Assembly (NCBI GenBank): GCA_035772735.1
Contig: JASDFA010000020.1
Span: 108,345,501-108,409,500, forward strand
Source: Datura wrightii
Lineage: Eukaryota; Streptophyta; Magnoliopsida; Solanales; Solanaceae
Reading direction: 5' to 3'
DNA length: 64,000 bases
The notes under the pieces: generated by a model
Seen by the model: the letters and a program-made list of their open reading frames with translations, nothing else
The model's database searches: none
What the model was told of the DNA's origin: nothing
Shown: positions 47,896 through 59,161 of the stretch, piece after piece
Numbering within the stretch: position 1 is the first letter of the stretch
Layout: the number at the start of each line of letters is the position of its first letter
Translations under genes and position numbers: made by a program

Positions 47896-49285
47896 AAGAA
47901 GGACGGTTCCCTTCACATGTGTATTGACTATCGGCAGTTGAGCAACGTTACCATCAAGAACAGGTACCCCTTACCCAGGATTGATGATTTGTTTGACCAG
48001 TTTCAGGGTTCCAAGTGCTTCTCCAAGATTGATCTTAGGTCCAGGTATCACCAGCTCAGAGTTCGGGAGAGTGACATCCCGAAGACCACTTTCAGGACTC
48101 GGTATGGTCACTACGAATTTGTTCTTATGTCTTTCAGACTAACCAATGCCCCTGCAGCTTTATGGATTTAATGAATAGGGTGTTCAAGGTATATCTAGAT
48201 ATGTTCATCATCGTGTTCATCGATGACATTCTTATATACTCCCGGAGTGAGGAGGAGCATGCCACTTATTTGAGAATAGTGTTGCAAACCCTCAAGGATC
48301 GGCAGTTTTACGCAAAGTTTAGCAAATGTGAATTTTGTCTAAACTCGGTGGCATTTTTGGGTCATGTGGTATCAAGCGAAGGCATAAGGGTAGATTCCCA
48401 GAAGATTGAGGCGGTGAAGAATTGGCCCAGACTGATGAATCCTTTAGAAATTCGGAGTTTCTTAGGTCTAGCTGGCTACTACCGAAGATTTGTTGAGGGC
48501 TTTTCATCAATTGCATCAGCACTGACCAGGTTGACTCAGAAAAAGGTGAAGTTCCAATGGTCGTATGCGTGTGAGAAAAGCTTCCAAGAGTTGAAGACCC
48601 GACTCACTTCAGCACTAGTGTTGACTTTACCCGAGGGCACTAATGGCTTTGTAGTGTATTGCGATGCTTCGGAAGTCGGACTGGGATGTGTGTTGATGCA
48701 GCGTGGGAAGGTAATAGCATATGCCTCGAGAAACTGAAAGTTCATGAAAATAATTACCCGACCCATAATCTTGAGTTGGCCGCGGTGGTGTTTGTATTGA
48801 AGATATGGCGGCATTACTTATATGGGGTCCACGTGAATGTATTTATAGATCACAAGAGCTTGCAATATGTGTTCACACAGAAATATCTAAATCTTCGATA
48901 GAGAAGGTGGGTGGAGTTACTTAAGGACTATGACATGAGTGTCCTTTACCACCCGGACAAGGCCAATGTGGTTGCGGATGCACTTAGTAGGCTCTCTATG
49001 GAGAGTGTGTCCCACGTGGATAAGGGAAAGAAGGAGTTGGCGAAGGATGTACACCGACTTGCAAGATTGGGAGTTTGATTGATCGACTCGACTGATGGCG
49101 ATGTTATTATGAGGAATGGGTTAGAATCATCCTTAGTGGTTGATCTCAAATCTAAGCAAGATGAGGATCCTACTTTGAGAAAGCTGAAAGAAGCAGTGCG
49201 GAGTCAAAAGGTGGAGGTTTTCTCCCAAGGGGGAGATGGTGTGCTATGATACCAGAGTCAACTATGTGTTCCAGATGTTGATAAT
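47896..49285 (+). pseudogene. TE-L reverse transcriptase and RNase H
   Basis: KKDGS at 47896 is followed by MCIDYRQLSNVT, SKIDLRSRYHQL and SFRLTNAPAA. One T is missing at about 48160, which shifts the frame to MDLMNRVFKVYLDMF. The catalytic FIDDILIYS (about 48218-48244) is intact. The connection and RNase H part (FQWSYACEKSFQELKTRL, VVYCDASEVGLGCV) follow. A further shift near 48735 and TAG 48899-48901 (Gln) break it before the linker ADALSRLSMESVSHV. Confidence 0.92.
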
Positions 49286-50092
49286 TTGAGAGTTCGGATA
49301 TTTCATGAGGCACATGGTACTAGATATTCTGTCCACCCGGGATCCACGAAGATGTATCGGGACTTGAAAGAAATTTATTGGTGTGATGGTATGAAGAAGG
49401 ATATTGCGGAGTTCGTAGCTAAATGTCCAAACTGTCAACAAGTGAAGGTCAAGCATCAAAGGCCGGGAAGTGTAATTTAGGATATTAGCATTCCCACTTA
49501 GAAGTGGGAGGAAATAAATATGGATTTTGTTACAGGCCTACCTTGTACTCAACGACAATATAACTCCATTTGGGTGGTGGTAGACAGGTTAACTAAGGCC
49601 GCACACTTCCTACCGGTCAAGACCATGGATTCAGTGGATAATTATGCCAAGTTGTATATTCGGGAGTTGGTTAGACTTCATGGAGTGCCCTTGTCTATTA
49701 TTTCAGACCGAGGTACTCAGTTTACCTCTCAATTCTACCGTTCTTTTCAAAAAGGACTTGGGATGCAAGTTAAGCTTAGTACAACCTTCCATCCTCAAAT
49801 AGACGGCCAAGTAGAACGAACCATTCAGACCCCCGAGGATATGTTGAGGGCATGTGTTATGGATTTCAAAGGAGGTTGGGGCGACCATTTACCATTAATT
49901 GAGTTTGCCTATAATAACAATTATCACTCCGGTATCCCGATGGCACCGCTCAAGGCTCTTTACGGGCGAAGGTGTAGATCTCCCATTGGATGGTTTGAGG
50001 TTGGTGAGGCAGCTATGATAGGACCAGATGAAGGTTCAGTTGATAAGGGACCGGTTAAAAATCGCTCAGAGTCGTCAGAAATCATATGTTGA
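49286..50092 (+). pseudogene. TE-L integrase
   Basis: Zinc region HEAHGTRYSVHPGSTKM with KCPNCQQVKVKH, then TAG 49478-49480 (Gln) and 49499-49501 (Trp). The core is open from 49520: MDFVTGLP (first Asp), LHGVPLSIISDRGTQFTSQF (second Asp), HPQIDGQVERTIQT (Glu), AYNNNYHSG, LYGRRCRSPIGWFEV. The D,D,E set is complete. The frame is lost at about 50030 by a deletion in the segment before KVQLIRDRL. Confidence 0.93.
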
Positions 50093-50557
50093 TGTGAGGA
50101 GAAGGGATCTGGAGTTTAATGAGGATGACTGGATATTTCTAAAGGTATCTCCCATGAAGGGGGTCATGCGGTTCGAAAAGAAAGGGAAACTCACTCCTCG
50201 ATATGTTGGTCCTTGCCAAGTTATGAGGAGAGTTGGTAAGGTAGCGTATGAGTTGGACTTTCCTTCAAAGTTAGCTTCAGTTCATCCCGTGCTTATGTAT
50301 CGCTCTTGAAAAAGGGCTTGGGTGATCCAGCTTTAGTAGTCCCGGTAGACAGCGTTGGTGTAAAGGATAGCCTCAGCTATGAAGAAATTCCGGTGAAAAT
50401 CTTAGATCGTCAAGTTCGTAAGCTAAGGAATAAAGAAGTAGCTTCAATTAAAGTATTATGGAGAAATCAGCATGTTGAGGGAGCTACATGGGAAGTCAAA
50501 GCGGATATGATGGCTAGATATCCACATTTGTTCACTACCGACTTAGTTCTGACTTGA
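50028..50557 (+). pseudogene. TE-L integrase C-terminus and chromodomain
   Basis: Two pieces, broken near 50308. The first has KVQLIRDRLKIAQSRQKSY and the GPY-type KLTPRYVGPCQVMRRVGKVA. The second has LGDPALVVPVDSVGVKDS and the chromodomain (SYEEIPVKILDRQVRKL, KVLWRNQHVEGATWEVKADM). It ends with TGA at 50555-50557. It is very close to the TE-C tail (8753-9028). Confidence 0.9.
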
Positions 50558-50789
50558 GGTACCAGTTTTTTCCCTAAGACTCTGTCTAGTTTTTTATGTT
50601 CAGTTATGTGTGAAAGTTTCTTTTATGGGCATGAATGTGTATGTGAAGTATAATATCATTTCAGCTATGGGGTTTTATTGGAAGGAGTCATTCTATGAGA
50701 ATTTCGATTAAAATGATCAGTATATGGTTATGATAAATTGTATGTTTCTATTTTCTGCTTGTTTCCTACATTCGAGGATGAATGTTTCC

Positions 50790-50802
50790 AAGCGGGAGAT
50801 AT
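50790..50802 (+). other. TE-L polypurine tract
   Basis: AAGCGGGAGATAT directly before the 3' LTR, one C/G change from the AAGGGGGAGATAT of TE-A and TE-C. It follows the conserved CATTCGAGGATGAATGTT stretch. Confidence 0.88.
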
Positions 50803-53061
50803 TTTAATACCCCAGAGAGGCCTAAGAATAGACCCAAGAGTTTAATTTGAAAAGTGCAGAAAATTGGAAAAAACATCACAGGACGGGCGACCCATACCAC
50901 GAATCGTCCAAAGCAGTCGTGGAATGAGGGGTTCCCTGTTAGGAACAACGAGTCGTTGTTACCAGTCATTGGAGGGATTGAGCTTAGGATGAGGGGGGAA
51001 CAATGAGCCATCCCACGATTTGTGGTGAGAAGCAATGGCCCGTAGTTTCTAGTCATTGTTTGAGGGTTGAAGATTTCAATGCATTCAACGGATGGAGACC
51101 ACGACTCATTGGAAGGCACCACGAGTCGTGGTGAGGCTCATGGAAAGGAAAGTCAAATTGGTCAAGGAGTTGACGACGGTCGATTCAACAACCCATCGTT
51201 TGATGTAACGACTCATCCTGACGAGTCGTGGGAAGGACCTAAGACAGGTCATGAGGCACTGGACCCAACGACCCGATACCACGAGTCATGATGTCGAGCA
51301 ACGACCCATTGGATCGGTCATTGGTCCACCTGGAGTAGTTTTCAGGGAAATTTTATTAAGGGCATTTCTGAATTTTCCATGCTTTGAGACCCCAAACTAT
51401 GTTGTTTTGTGTATTTTTCTGAGTGGGATAAGATGAGTTAAGTCCTTTATGCATGCCCATTCTCATGCAAAAGCTTAGAAAGATTTTTTTGGGAGATTCA
51501 ATATCTTCTTCTCCAAATTTCCATCAATTTCTTTGTGGGTATTCAAGGAACCTCAAAATCAATCCATTCCAGGAAATGTAGGGTTTTAGAATTGGTGAAA
51601 TTCTTCCTCACCCATGCCCAAAATTCAATTTAAATCATGGATCCTTCTATCCAAGTCTATGGGATTTTACCCAAATGCATGAAAATGTAATTTCTCTTTA
51701 TGGGTTCGACTTAATTGAGTTTTAATTATTGAATTATGAATGATGGGCAGGTTTTACATTACTTTCCTTAAAAATCATGTTTCAATCTTTTAAAACGAAA
51801 ATGCCAATTTGATGAGAGTTCATGGAAGTTATGACTTAAGATAAATACTTTATATTTTTGAGTTTATTGATAATGGAAAAGCATGATTCCAAACTCCCAT
51901 GTTTATGAGCATATTTTGAAAGAATTGAATATGATGAAGTATTAGGCAATGCCCACATGTTGAAGATGATTTGTGATTTATCAAGTGAATTACATGATTT
52001 ATCGATTTATGATGTTGGCCGATGAAAAGGGTCTATGATTCTTGGATAAGCATGTTATAAAGGGGATCCATGATGATAAATATTATATTCTAGCCAATGA
52101 ATCTTAATGAATAATGTTATTGATTTATGTATGAGCCTACATGCATGTTTTTGGGAGCCGTGTCTAGCACCGAGCAGCCTGGCGTTCAAAGGACTATGTT
52201 GGTGTCTCATAACCACGTGCCACCGTGGGTTTCTAAATGATATGATGTATTGATAATGATCCCCTCAAATGTGATATCTCACCTAATGCACGACCCTCTC
52301 TTGGCAAGCCAGCATCAGCTCTGTCTACTTGAGCGAGATAGTGGGGCATCATGAAAGGCTATATCATGATGGTGTCAGTTATGACGAGCCCTCCCATTGT
52401 CCCGCATGTTTTATGCATTGTTATGTTTATGTTATTGGCTCAAGTAATATTTTGATAAAGTTTACTTATGATTATGAAAAATGAATGACTATGAATGATT
52501 TGAAAGTCTTGAGCCTTATGTTTTATTATGAAGATTTGATGTAAGCATGATGTCATTCTCTTATATTTATTTATGAGTTTTATTTACTCTAAAATGTCCA
52601 TTTTACTTACCCTGCATACTCGATACATTTCATGTAATGGCCGCATACTTTCTATGATGTATTGTTTCATGATACAGGGTCCGAATCTCAGGCTCATCCT
52701 CACCCTTAGTCCATCTCAGCTCACGCTTTTAGCTTATTGGTGAGTCCTCATGTTCTAAGGGTCGTGTGACAGACTTTCATGTTATTTATGTTTCAGTATT
52801 TTTCAGGTTAGTTTAGGATGTTGTCCCATCAACCCATCTTATGTATTAGAGGCTTTCAGACAAGTATGTAGTGCTCAGCTATGTATATGTCCAGTATTTC
52901 CTGATGTTATGCTATAATTATGTTTCCGCTATGTTTTTTATGATTATCATTCTGCTTATTTGAATGATATTATTTGTATGCATGTACCATGGGTCGACTT
53001 GGGGTCTCTCGGGGTCCCTTGTCTCATGTCTACGACCCGGGTGTACATGCGGGTCGTGACA
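50803..53061 (+). repeat. TE-L 3' LTR
   Basis: Matches 43432-45742. It starts TTTAATACCCC (TG mutated to TT) and ends GGGTCGTGACA, 2259 bp. The palindrome cluster at 50880-51335 lacks two segments (about 16 and 37 bp) present in the 5' LTR, which accounts for the whole length difference. Confidence 0.95.
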
Positions 53062-53066
53062 CAACT

Positions 53067-54082
53067 TGGTCCGTATGCGGATGTATACTTAATTAACCCT
53101 TACCCTTGATATCGGATTAGCTATTCCTGGAAAAGTTCAAGCTATTAGTTGAGGATTGATAGCCTCATATATCCGTTGTTAATCCCTTTTTCCATTCATT
53201 ACTCCCTTGATCTGATGAGTAAGAAGAAGATAAATTCCGACGTTTGCAACCATTAAGAAATAATTAAAACAGGGAAAAATAATACATGCATAAATCCTGT
53301 TCAAGAATCATTAAGTATTTTTACCTATGTATGTTAATTCACCATGGTTCCCACAACTCTAGTTGTGGAGGTTTTAGCCTCTCATAACTATAAGTAAATT
53401 CATAGCATTCATAGATAAAAGCATGAATTAACACTTACAACGATGATAGAAAGAAACTCACTTGATTATTGCAAAAACAAGGAAGAATGATTCAACAACA
53501 ACTGTCTCAATGTATTTTTTAAAATAAAACTTCAAAGTCCAAGACTTGTCAAAACTTGTCTTAAAACTTGGCTTTTTTTTTACAAAGAAATAATGGGTAT
53601 TTATAATAGATTTCTTCCTTCTTTATTCCTTTGTGGATTTGATCTGGGATTTGAAGCTCATTTTCCTAGTTGAAGTAGGATTTGACTGTTGGCCATTTGA
53701 ACAATCTTGGCATGCCACGCAGGGCATCGCGCTGGATAAGCTACGCCTCGCGCATGCTATCACGCTGAAGCTGTGTCGGGTCGCGCCTGTTGTAGTGCTT
53801 GAGTGCTTGCGCCTCGTGCCTCTAGTCGTGCGACAGTGTTGGCAGTGCACTGTTTTGACTTTAATCCTGCTTCGTTTATTCCATCTTCCTCACATGTGTT
53901 CCAAAAGCCTCAAATACACCCAAATCTATCATTATTAGCCATGAAAGCATCTAATCATGTGCGTTAACTAATTTCACAAATATATAACATAAATACATGT
54001 CTACACACATAATTTGTCCTCAAAACATAGTAAAGTATGGGCAAAATTATGTCTAAGAAGTGCGTAGGTACGCCCTTCATCA
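53067..54082 (-). repeat. TE-K LTR copy A, right piece
   Basis: Continues 43431 after the CAACT copy. It contains the GC-rich dyad cluster (about 53705-53850) and, on the minus strand just downstream of it, TATTATAAATA (53598-53608). It ends at 54082. On the minus strand a purine-type tract (AAGTGTGGGATAT, 54083-54095) precedes it. Confidence 0.9.
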
Positions 54083-55744
54083 ATATCCCACACTTAAACT
54101 ATTGTTCGTCCCGAACATTCTACTACTTCCCTTCTCTCATTTAGGCACAAAATTCATCCTACGAACAGGTCTACTTGCACTTAAGATCATGAGACAAATC
54201 AATGAAGCTCAAACAATTCACTCACATGCATATAGGATCAACATTAAAATGTCAAAGTTCGAAATCACTTATGTTTTTGAAAGCTAACTCATCAAGACTT
54301 ATTTTGGACCAATCACACAAGATATAAAACAATATTAACTTAGGCAAAAATATCACACAATCCGCTCACTCTCCCAAAGAACTCAACATACATGTAAAAG
54401 ACGACCCATAGGCTTGCCCTTGGTGTAGTACTCCACTAATATAGAATTTTGAATCAATGATCAATTAGGACTTAAATTTGGTTGTAATGTAAGATAAGGG
54501 ATGGGTAGGAACTATTTGGCCAAGATAGTGACTAATCTCCCTAAGCACTTTTAATACTTCACAACGCTTTGATTTTTAGCACTTTCTTCAATTTCCAAAT
54601 TTTCTCCTTATACCTCCTTTTATTTTTCAATTTTTTTCAACTTAGGTGATTAGTGGAGATTTTTTTAATTATTGAGCTTCATTCATAACTTTTTTCATTA
54701 TCATTTTTAAAAGCTCTTTCTTCTTCTTCTTTTTTCCCACTAACATCATCCTCCTTGTTTAGCAATTTTTACCCCTTTCTTTTCTTCTAATTTCCATATT
54801 TTTTTAGCTTTTCCCTTCACTTTTTCACTTAAGCTCCTTTCAAGAAAGAGTTTTCATTAAAGTTCTCTAGGAGTCATTAGGATCAAATACAAGTCTATAG
54901 AACAAAAAGGGATTAAGCTTGTAACATGGCTATCAAAAGAATAGGCTAAGGCTCAAACATAGCTAACTAGGATAATTACAATCAAGGTAGGTAAAATAGG
55001 ATAAAAAAATGGCTACCAAAGAAATGTCTATATCACTTCCTAAATCTATCATTCTTTTTTATTTTTCAAACACACCAGGCAAGTTCTAGACATCAATTTG
55101 CAAGCATGGAGTATATCAAAAATTCCTCACACATTGGCACAAAATGATTTAACAATGAAAATCAAGATCACATAAACACATATATTTTATTGCATGCATA
55201 ACATAATTAAGCCCTTTTTTTCTTTTCAAGCACATGAGTCAAGTTCCCAAAAAAACTAAGTGTTTCTACCTTTTTCATGCATTTTTGAGTGAATTAAATA
55301 AAGTCTCAATAATACCTAGAGTGAAGCACCTAACATTCATAGGATCCAAGTTCTTGTTCTTCCTAATGACCAATTTACCCTTAAGACGGTCGTCATCCAT
55401 CCATCATCGGGCAAAGTCATGACTCAATGACTAACAATAAAAAAAATCAAAAAATCTAGACTCTCTAATTGAACTATCCACCAAAAAAGTACCAAAAATA
55501 AAAATCGGAGGAACCCAAAATAAAATAAAACTAGAAAAAAAACTACTACAAACCAATCAAGCATGCAAGATAAATCATAAATCCCAAAAAACACTAAGCC
55601 TACCATGTGTAAATTTAACAATCAAGGCATGCATGGTAATATGAAGTTCACTTCTCCCACCCCACACTTAATTAGTAACACTGTCCCCAGTACTAAAATA
55701 ATAAAGCATAAAGTAAAAGAGTGAAAGAAGAACATCCTGGGCCT
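54083..55744 (-). other. TE-K internal region downstream of its gene, non-coding
   Basis: No credible ORF. Pyrimidine-rich on the + strand (54590-54860, many CTTCTT and TTTTC runs), so purine-rich on the element strand. At about 55650-55675 the minus strand has AAGTGTGGGGTGGGAGAAG, resembling a polypurine tract and the TE-B tract, in addition to the expected tract at the LTR. Confidence 0.6.
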
Positions 55745-56949
55745 CTACTCTTCATCGTCTGTGGGGACAAGAGCAGCTTCCCCCATCTCAGAATCTTCCT
55801 CATTATCATCACCAGACTCTAGGTCCGAGTCTACTCTCGCCATCTCGTCCTCCGTGGCCACATCATCATCAAGAGGCTCCTCATATCCAGGACCAACAAT
55901 GCAAAGGGCTCGCAAGTGCTCGCTCAGAGGGTAGTCTATGTTAAGCTACTGTAGCTGCTCCTCGGTCACACCATTCATCCTCAGCTGGAGCATTTGCATA
56001 CCATAAAAGTGGCTCAACATGTTGTCAATTCACGCATTGCGCTTATTGACAAAAAGGACTGGACTATTTATACCCTCGGGTTCCTTTGTTTTAGTCACGT
56101 CAATCCCCGTAGGATCATAAGCAGGTCTATAGTCCACCTCCTCCTCCTCAATGTCATGCCCATATAGAAATCGGGCCAAGAGACCCCCAAATCCGAAGTT
56201 TTGACCCTTTTTTACCCTTGCTCTTTTCAACACATTGTTAATGAGCACCCCCACATTAATTGGCATTCCCGTCATTAACGTATATATAAGACACACTCTT
56301 TCCGTGGTCACATGGGTTACATGCTTTCCAGGCACTAAACAAGCACATACTATTCTTAACCAAACTTGTGCCTCTCTACTCAAGTGAGCATATGGAAGCA
56401 AAACAGGATACCCAAATTGTTGGTGGGTAGTCCACCGTGCAACAGAGTTAGGGCCACACAGAGTATGTCTAATATTCCTATATGAGGGTTCTTTCACTCT
56501 GTCAACAAAGGGTTGTGGGTCAACATGAGGTGTCCCAAGTAATCTATTCAAAGCCATAGGAGCAAACTCAATAATTTGACCCCTAAGTTTAAGTTGGTTC
56601 GACCTCTCCTTTGGCATCCAATTTGCAAGGAATTCCCTCACCATATTCAAATTACAATCGCATCAAACACAAAACCAAGACCAAGGGTGAGTATTCTATC
56701 TACCATGTGAGGGAAAACTAGTGACAAGCAATTTCTATAAATAAACATATCATGTGAGTATTTAGATTCCCTATGTTCCTTGAACCATTTTTTACCTTCT
56801 TTCTCCGTGACCCAATGGAGACCATATCGCCTCAATGGTGGTGGTGCCATCCTCACATCTTCATGATCCTTTTCACTAGGTCTCCTTGCTCTTTTTGACC
56901 CATGGCTTGAAGAAGCCACTCCTTCCCCTTTATTTACTTTTGGTGCCAT
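55745..56949 (-). pseudogene. Plant transposon protein gene of TE-K
   Basis: About 400 codons from ATG 56949 (MAPKVNKGEGVASSSHGSKR, basic) through GLHWVTEKEGKKWFKEHRES and LSLVFPHMVDRILTLGLGFVFD. One frame change occurs at about 56650. The main domain follows (REFLANWMPKERSNQLKL, LNRLLGTPHVDPQPFVDRV, WLRIVCACLVPGKHVTHV, YTLMTGMPINVGVLINNVL). A strongly acidic tail (about 55750-55880) ends at TAG 55745-55747. In-frame stops lie at 56030-56032 and near 55952. I recognise it as the plant-only putative transposon protein family. Its reaction is unknown to me. It is in sense with the primer site. Confidence 0.75.
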
Positions 56950-57688
56950 TGATGGAAGTATCTCAAAAAAAATGTTAAACTTTGTGTTTGGTGTGAAAAC
57001 AATTTGGAAGAGTTTGATGAAGAAATGAAGTTTTGAGAGAGCTTGCTTGGGAAATTAGAGGGGAGCGACGCGGCTTCCTTGAGTTTGAGCAGAATATTTA
57101 GGTCTAGGCCTTTTAAAGTACTCCTTAAAGCTGGAAATTTCATTTTTTCCCTTAAATCTTTTTTCACCTGAACCCCTGCTCCGCGTCGCAGCGCTAAAAG
57201 CGCCAGAACTGCTGCGCGTCGCGGGCCTGAACGCGTCAACCTTTATGCATGTCACATCCTTCTGTGCACTGTCCTTCCTGTGCATCGCGCCAGGCGGTGC
57301 AAAAATTATGCATGTACCTCGCACCAGGCCTTGTGCTGCTTGGCCTGAGCGATGCCCGATGTGCATGTTTAGCTATTTTGCTCCACGTTTTCAATGTTTA
57401 AGCTCATTTTGTTTGAAAATCATGACCTATCACCTACACACTTGAAAAAACACATAAAAAAATTATCTTGGGTTGCCTCCCAAGTAGCGCCTGATTTAAC
57501 GTTGCGCACGACACAGGTATCTTGATTACTCAGACTTCATCAACATACTTGTTAAGACCATGGTCACATCTTGGCCCGCTTGTTTCACCACGCTTCCTTG
57601 TGACACATCAGAAAATAAAAGAAAAATGAAAAATAGAAAATAAAGACTAAAAGTTAAACACAAGCAATTAATCTAATCCTAAACCGTA
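56950..57688 (-). promoter_or_regulatory. TE-K leader with GC-rich dyad cluster upstream of its gene
   Basis: Between primer site and gene start. A GC-rich cluster (57178-57370; GCGTCGCAGCGCTAAAAGCGCC, GCGCGTCGCGG, ATCGCGCCAGGCGGTGC) uses the same words as the element's LTR cluster. On the minus strand it is followed by an AGACCTAAATATTC box (about 57085-57098) and a C/T-rich leader to ATG 56949. It could be an internal promoter or a captured LTR piece; no experiment supports either. ORFs in it are accidental. Confidence 0.4.
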
Positions 57689-57706
57689 TTCCCGAAAATG
57701 GCGCCA
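57689..57706 (-). other. TE-K primer binding site, Asp tRNA type
   Basis: On the minus strand TGGCGCCATTTTCGGGAA, five bases after the LTR end. The Athila-type site complementary to Asp tRNA begins TGGCGCCGTTG. This sets the element on the minus strand, and the gene agrees. Confidence 0.82.
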
Positions 57707-57711
57707 AAATT

Positions 57712-59156
57712 TGATGTCTCCCAAACTACACCTCATAATGAGATATAAAGCGGTTGATGTAAAATATAGAACCCAACAAAGGTTGGGGTCGATCTAATAG
57801 GGAATATGGAAGGATATAGAAGAATGCTAGTATTTATGCTTTTGAGTCAATTATCTCCTAAAAGGGGGGAATTTTTAAAAGTAACAAGCAATAATGTTAA
57901 GAGAAAGTGAAAGTTAATTACAAATTAATGCAACTAACTAGGGTGAGTGTTCCCCATGACTTTATAACCACAAGGCATTTTATACTAGTGATCTATTCTG
58001 GTACTTAGCATGCAATATCGGTAAGTTAGCTTCACCTAAATGGTTGGTCCTCTATTTAGATGAATATCACCACGCAACTTGGTCCGTATGCAGATGTATA
58101 CTTAATTAACCCTTACCCTTGATATCGGATTAGCTATTCCCTGACAAGGTCGAGCTATTAGATGAGGATTGATAGCCTCAAATCTCCATTATTAATTCCT
58201 TTTCCCATTCATTACTCCCTTGATCCGGTGAGTAAGAAGAAGGCAAATTCCAATGTTTGCAACTGTTAAGAAATAATTAAAACGAAGAGAAAAACAATAC
58301 ATGCATAAACCCCATTCAAGAAGCACTAAGTATTTTTACTTATGTATGTTAATTCATCATGGTTCCCACAACTCTAGTTGTGGAGGTTTTAGCCTCTCAT
58401 AATTATAAGTAAATTTATAGCATTCATAGACAAAAGAATAAATTAATACTTACAACGATGATAGGAAGAAACTCACTTGATTATTGCAAAAACATGGAAG
58501 AACGATTCAACAACAAAGTCTCAATGTATTTTGTGAAATAAAACTTCTAAGTCCAAGACTTGTCAAAACTTCTCTTAAAACTTGGCTTTTTTTCACAAAG
58601 AATAAAGGGTATTTATAATAGTTTTTTTCCTTCTTTATTCCTTCGCGGATTTGATTTGGGATTTGAATCTCGTTTTCCTAGTTGAAGTGATTTGACTGCT
58701 GGCCATTTTAACAAGCTTGGTGTGCCACGCAGGGCATCGTTGGATGAGCTGCGCCTCACGCATGCCATCACGCTGAAGTTTTGTTGCGTTGCGCCTGTTG
58801 TAGCACTGGACTAGTGTCACGTCGCGCCCCTGATAACGCTAAAAGAAGGGCGCCTCGCGCCTGCTGTAGTGCTAGAGTGTTGGTACCTCGCGCCTATGGT
58901 CGCGCGGTAGTGCTGGCAGTGCACTGTTTTGACTTTAATCCTTCTTCGTTTATTCCATCTTCTTCAAATGTGTTTCAAAAGCCTCAAATGCACCCAAATC
59001 TATCATTATTAGCCCTAAAAGCATCTAATCATGTGTGTTATCTAATTTCACAAATATATAACATAAACACATGCCAACACACATAATTTGTTCTCAAAAC
59101 ATAGTAAAGTATGGGCAAAATTATGTCTAAGAAGTGCGTAGGTACGCCCTTCATCA
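57712..59156 (-). repeat. TE-K LTR copy B (5' LTR), uninterrupted
   Basis: 1445 bp. On the minus strand it begins TGATGAAGGGCGTACC with a GCGTA/TACGC palindrome (59136-59147). The GC-rich cluster (58720-58925: CGCCTCGCGCC, ACGTCGCGCCCC, GGTCGCGCGG) is followed by the TATA-like TATTATAAATA at 58610-58620. Copy A lacks about 60 bp of the cluster. Confidence 0.92.
58610..58620 (-). promoter_or_regulatory. TATA-like box of TE-K 5' LTR
   Basis: On the minus strand TATTATAAATA, conserved in both LTR copies (53598-53608). It lies about 100 bp downstream of the GC-rich dyad cluster. It is the probable start region for the element RNA. Confidence 0.6.
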
Positions 59157-59161
59157 CTAGC

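Larger units (their letters stand above)
43432..53061 (+). mobile_element. TE-L: complete Ty3/gypsy chromovirus (Tekay/Del type)
   Basis: A 9.6-kb element with both LTRs (43432-45742 and 50803-53061), primer site (45747-45758), purine tract (50790-50802), exact CAACT target duplication, and gag, protease, RT, RNase H, integrase and chromodomain in order. It is the least decayed chromovirus here, but several stops and one-base shifts disable it. It interrupts LTR copy A of TE-K. Confidence 0.97.
43063..59156 (-). mobile_element. TE-K: minus-strand long non-autonomous LTR element, split by TE-L
   Basis: LTR copies are 43063-43431 plus 53067-54082 (split by TE-L) and 57712-59156. LTRs run TG...CA. 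Target duplication is TTAGC/CTAGC (43058-43062, 59157-59161; one difference). The primer site (57689-57706) reads on the minus strand, making the right LTR the 5' LTR. The internal region (54083-57711) has one gene, a plant transposon protein pseudogene, and no gag, RT or integrase. It must have depended on enzymes from another element. Confidence 0.88.

Noticed and set aside
54590..54860. Pyrimidine-rich stretch as a possible splice or regulatory signal
   Set aside because: Low-complexity sequence downstream of the TE-K gene, with no exon on either side that I can identify.
57055..57366. Overlapping 100-codon frames on the minus strand ahead of the TE-K gene
   Set aside because: They lie in the GC-rich cluster and leader. 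Their composition follows the repeat words and no protein family is seen.
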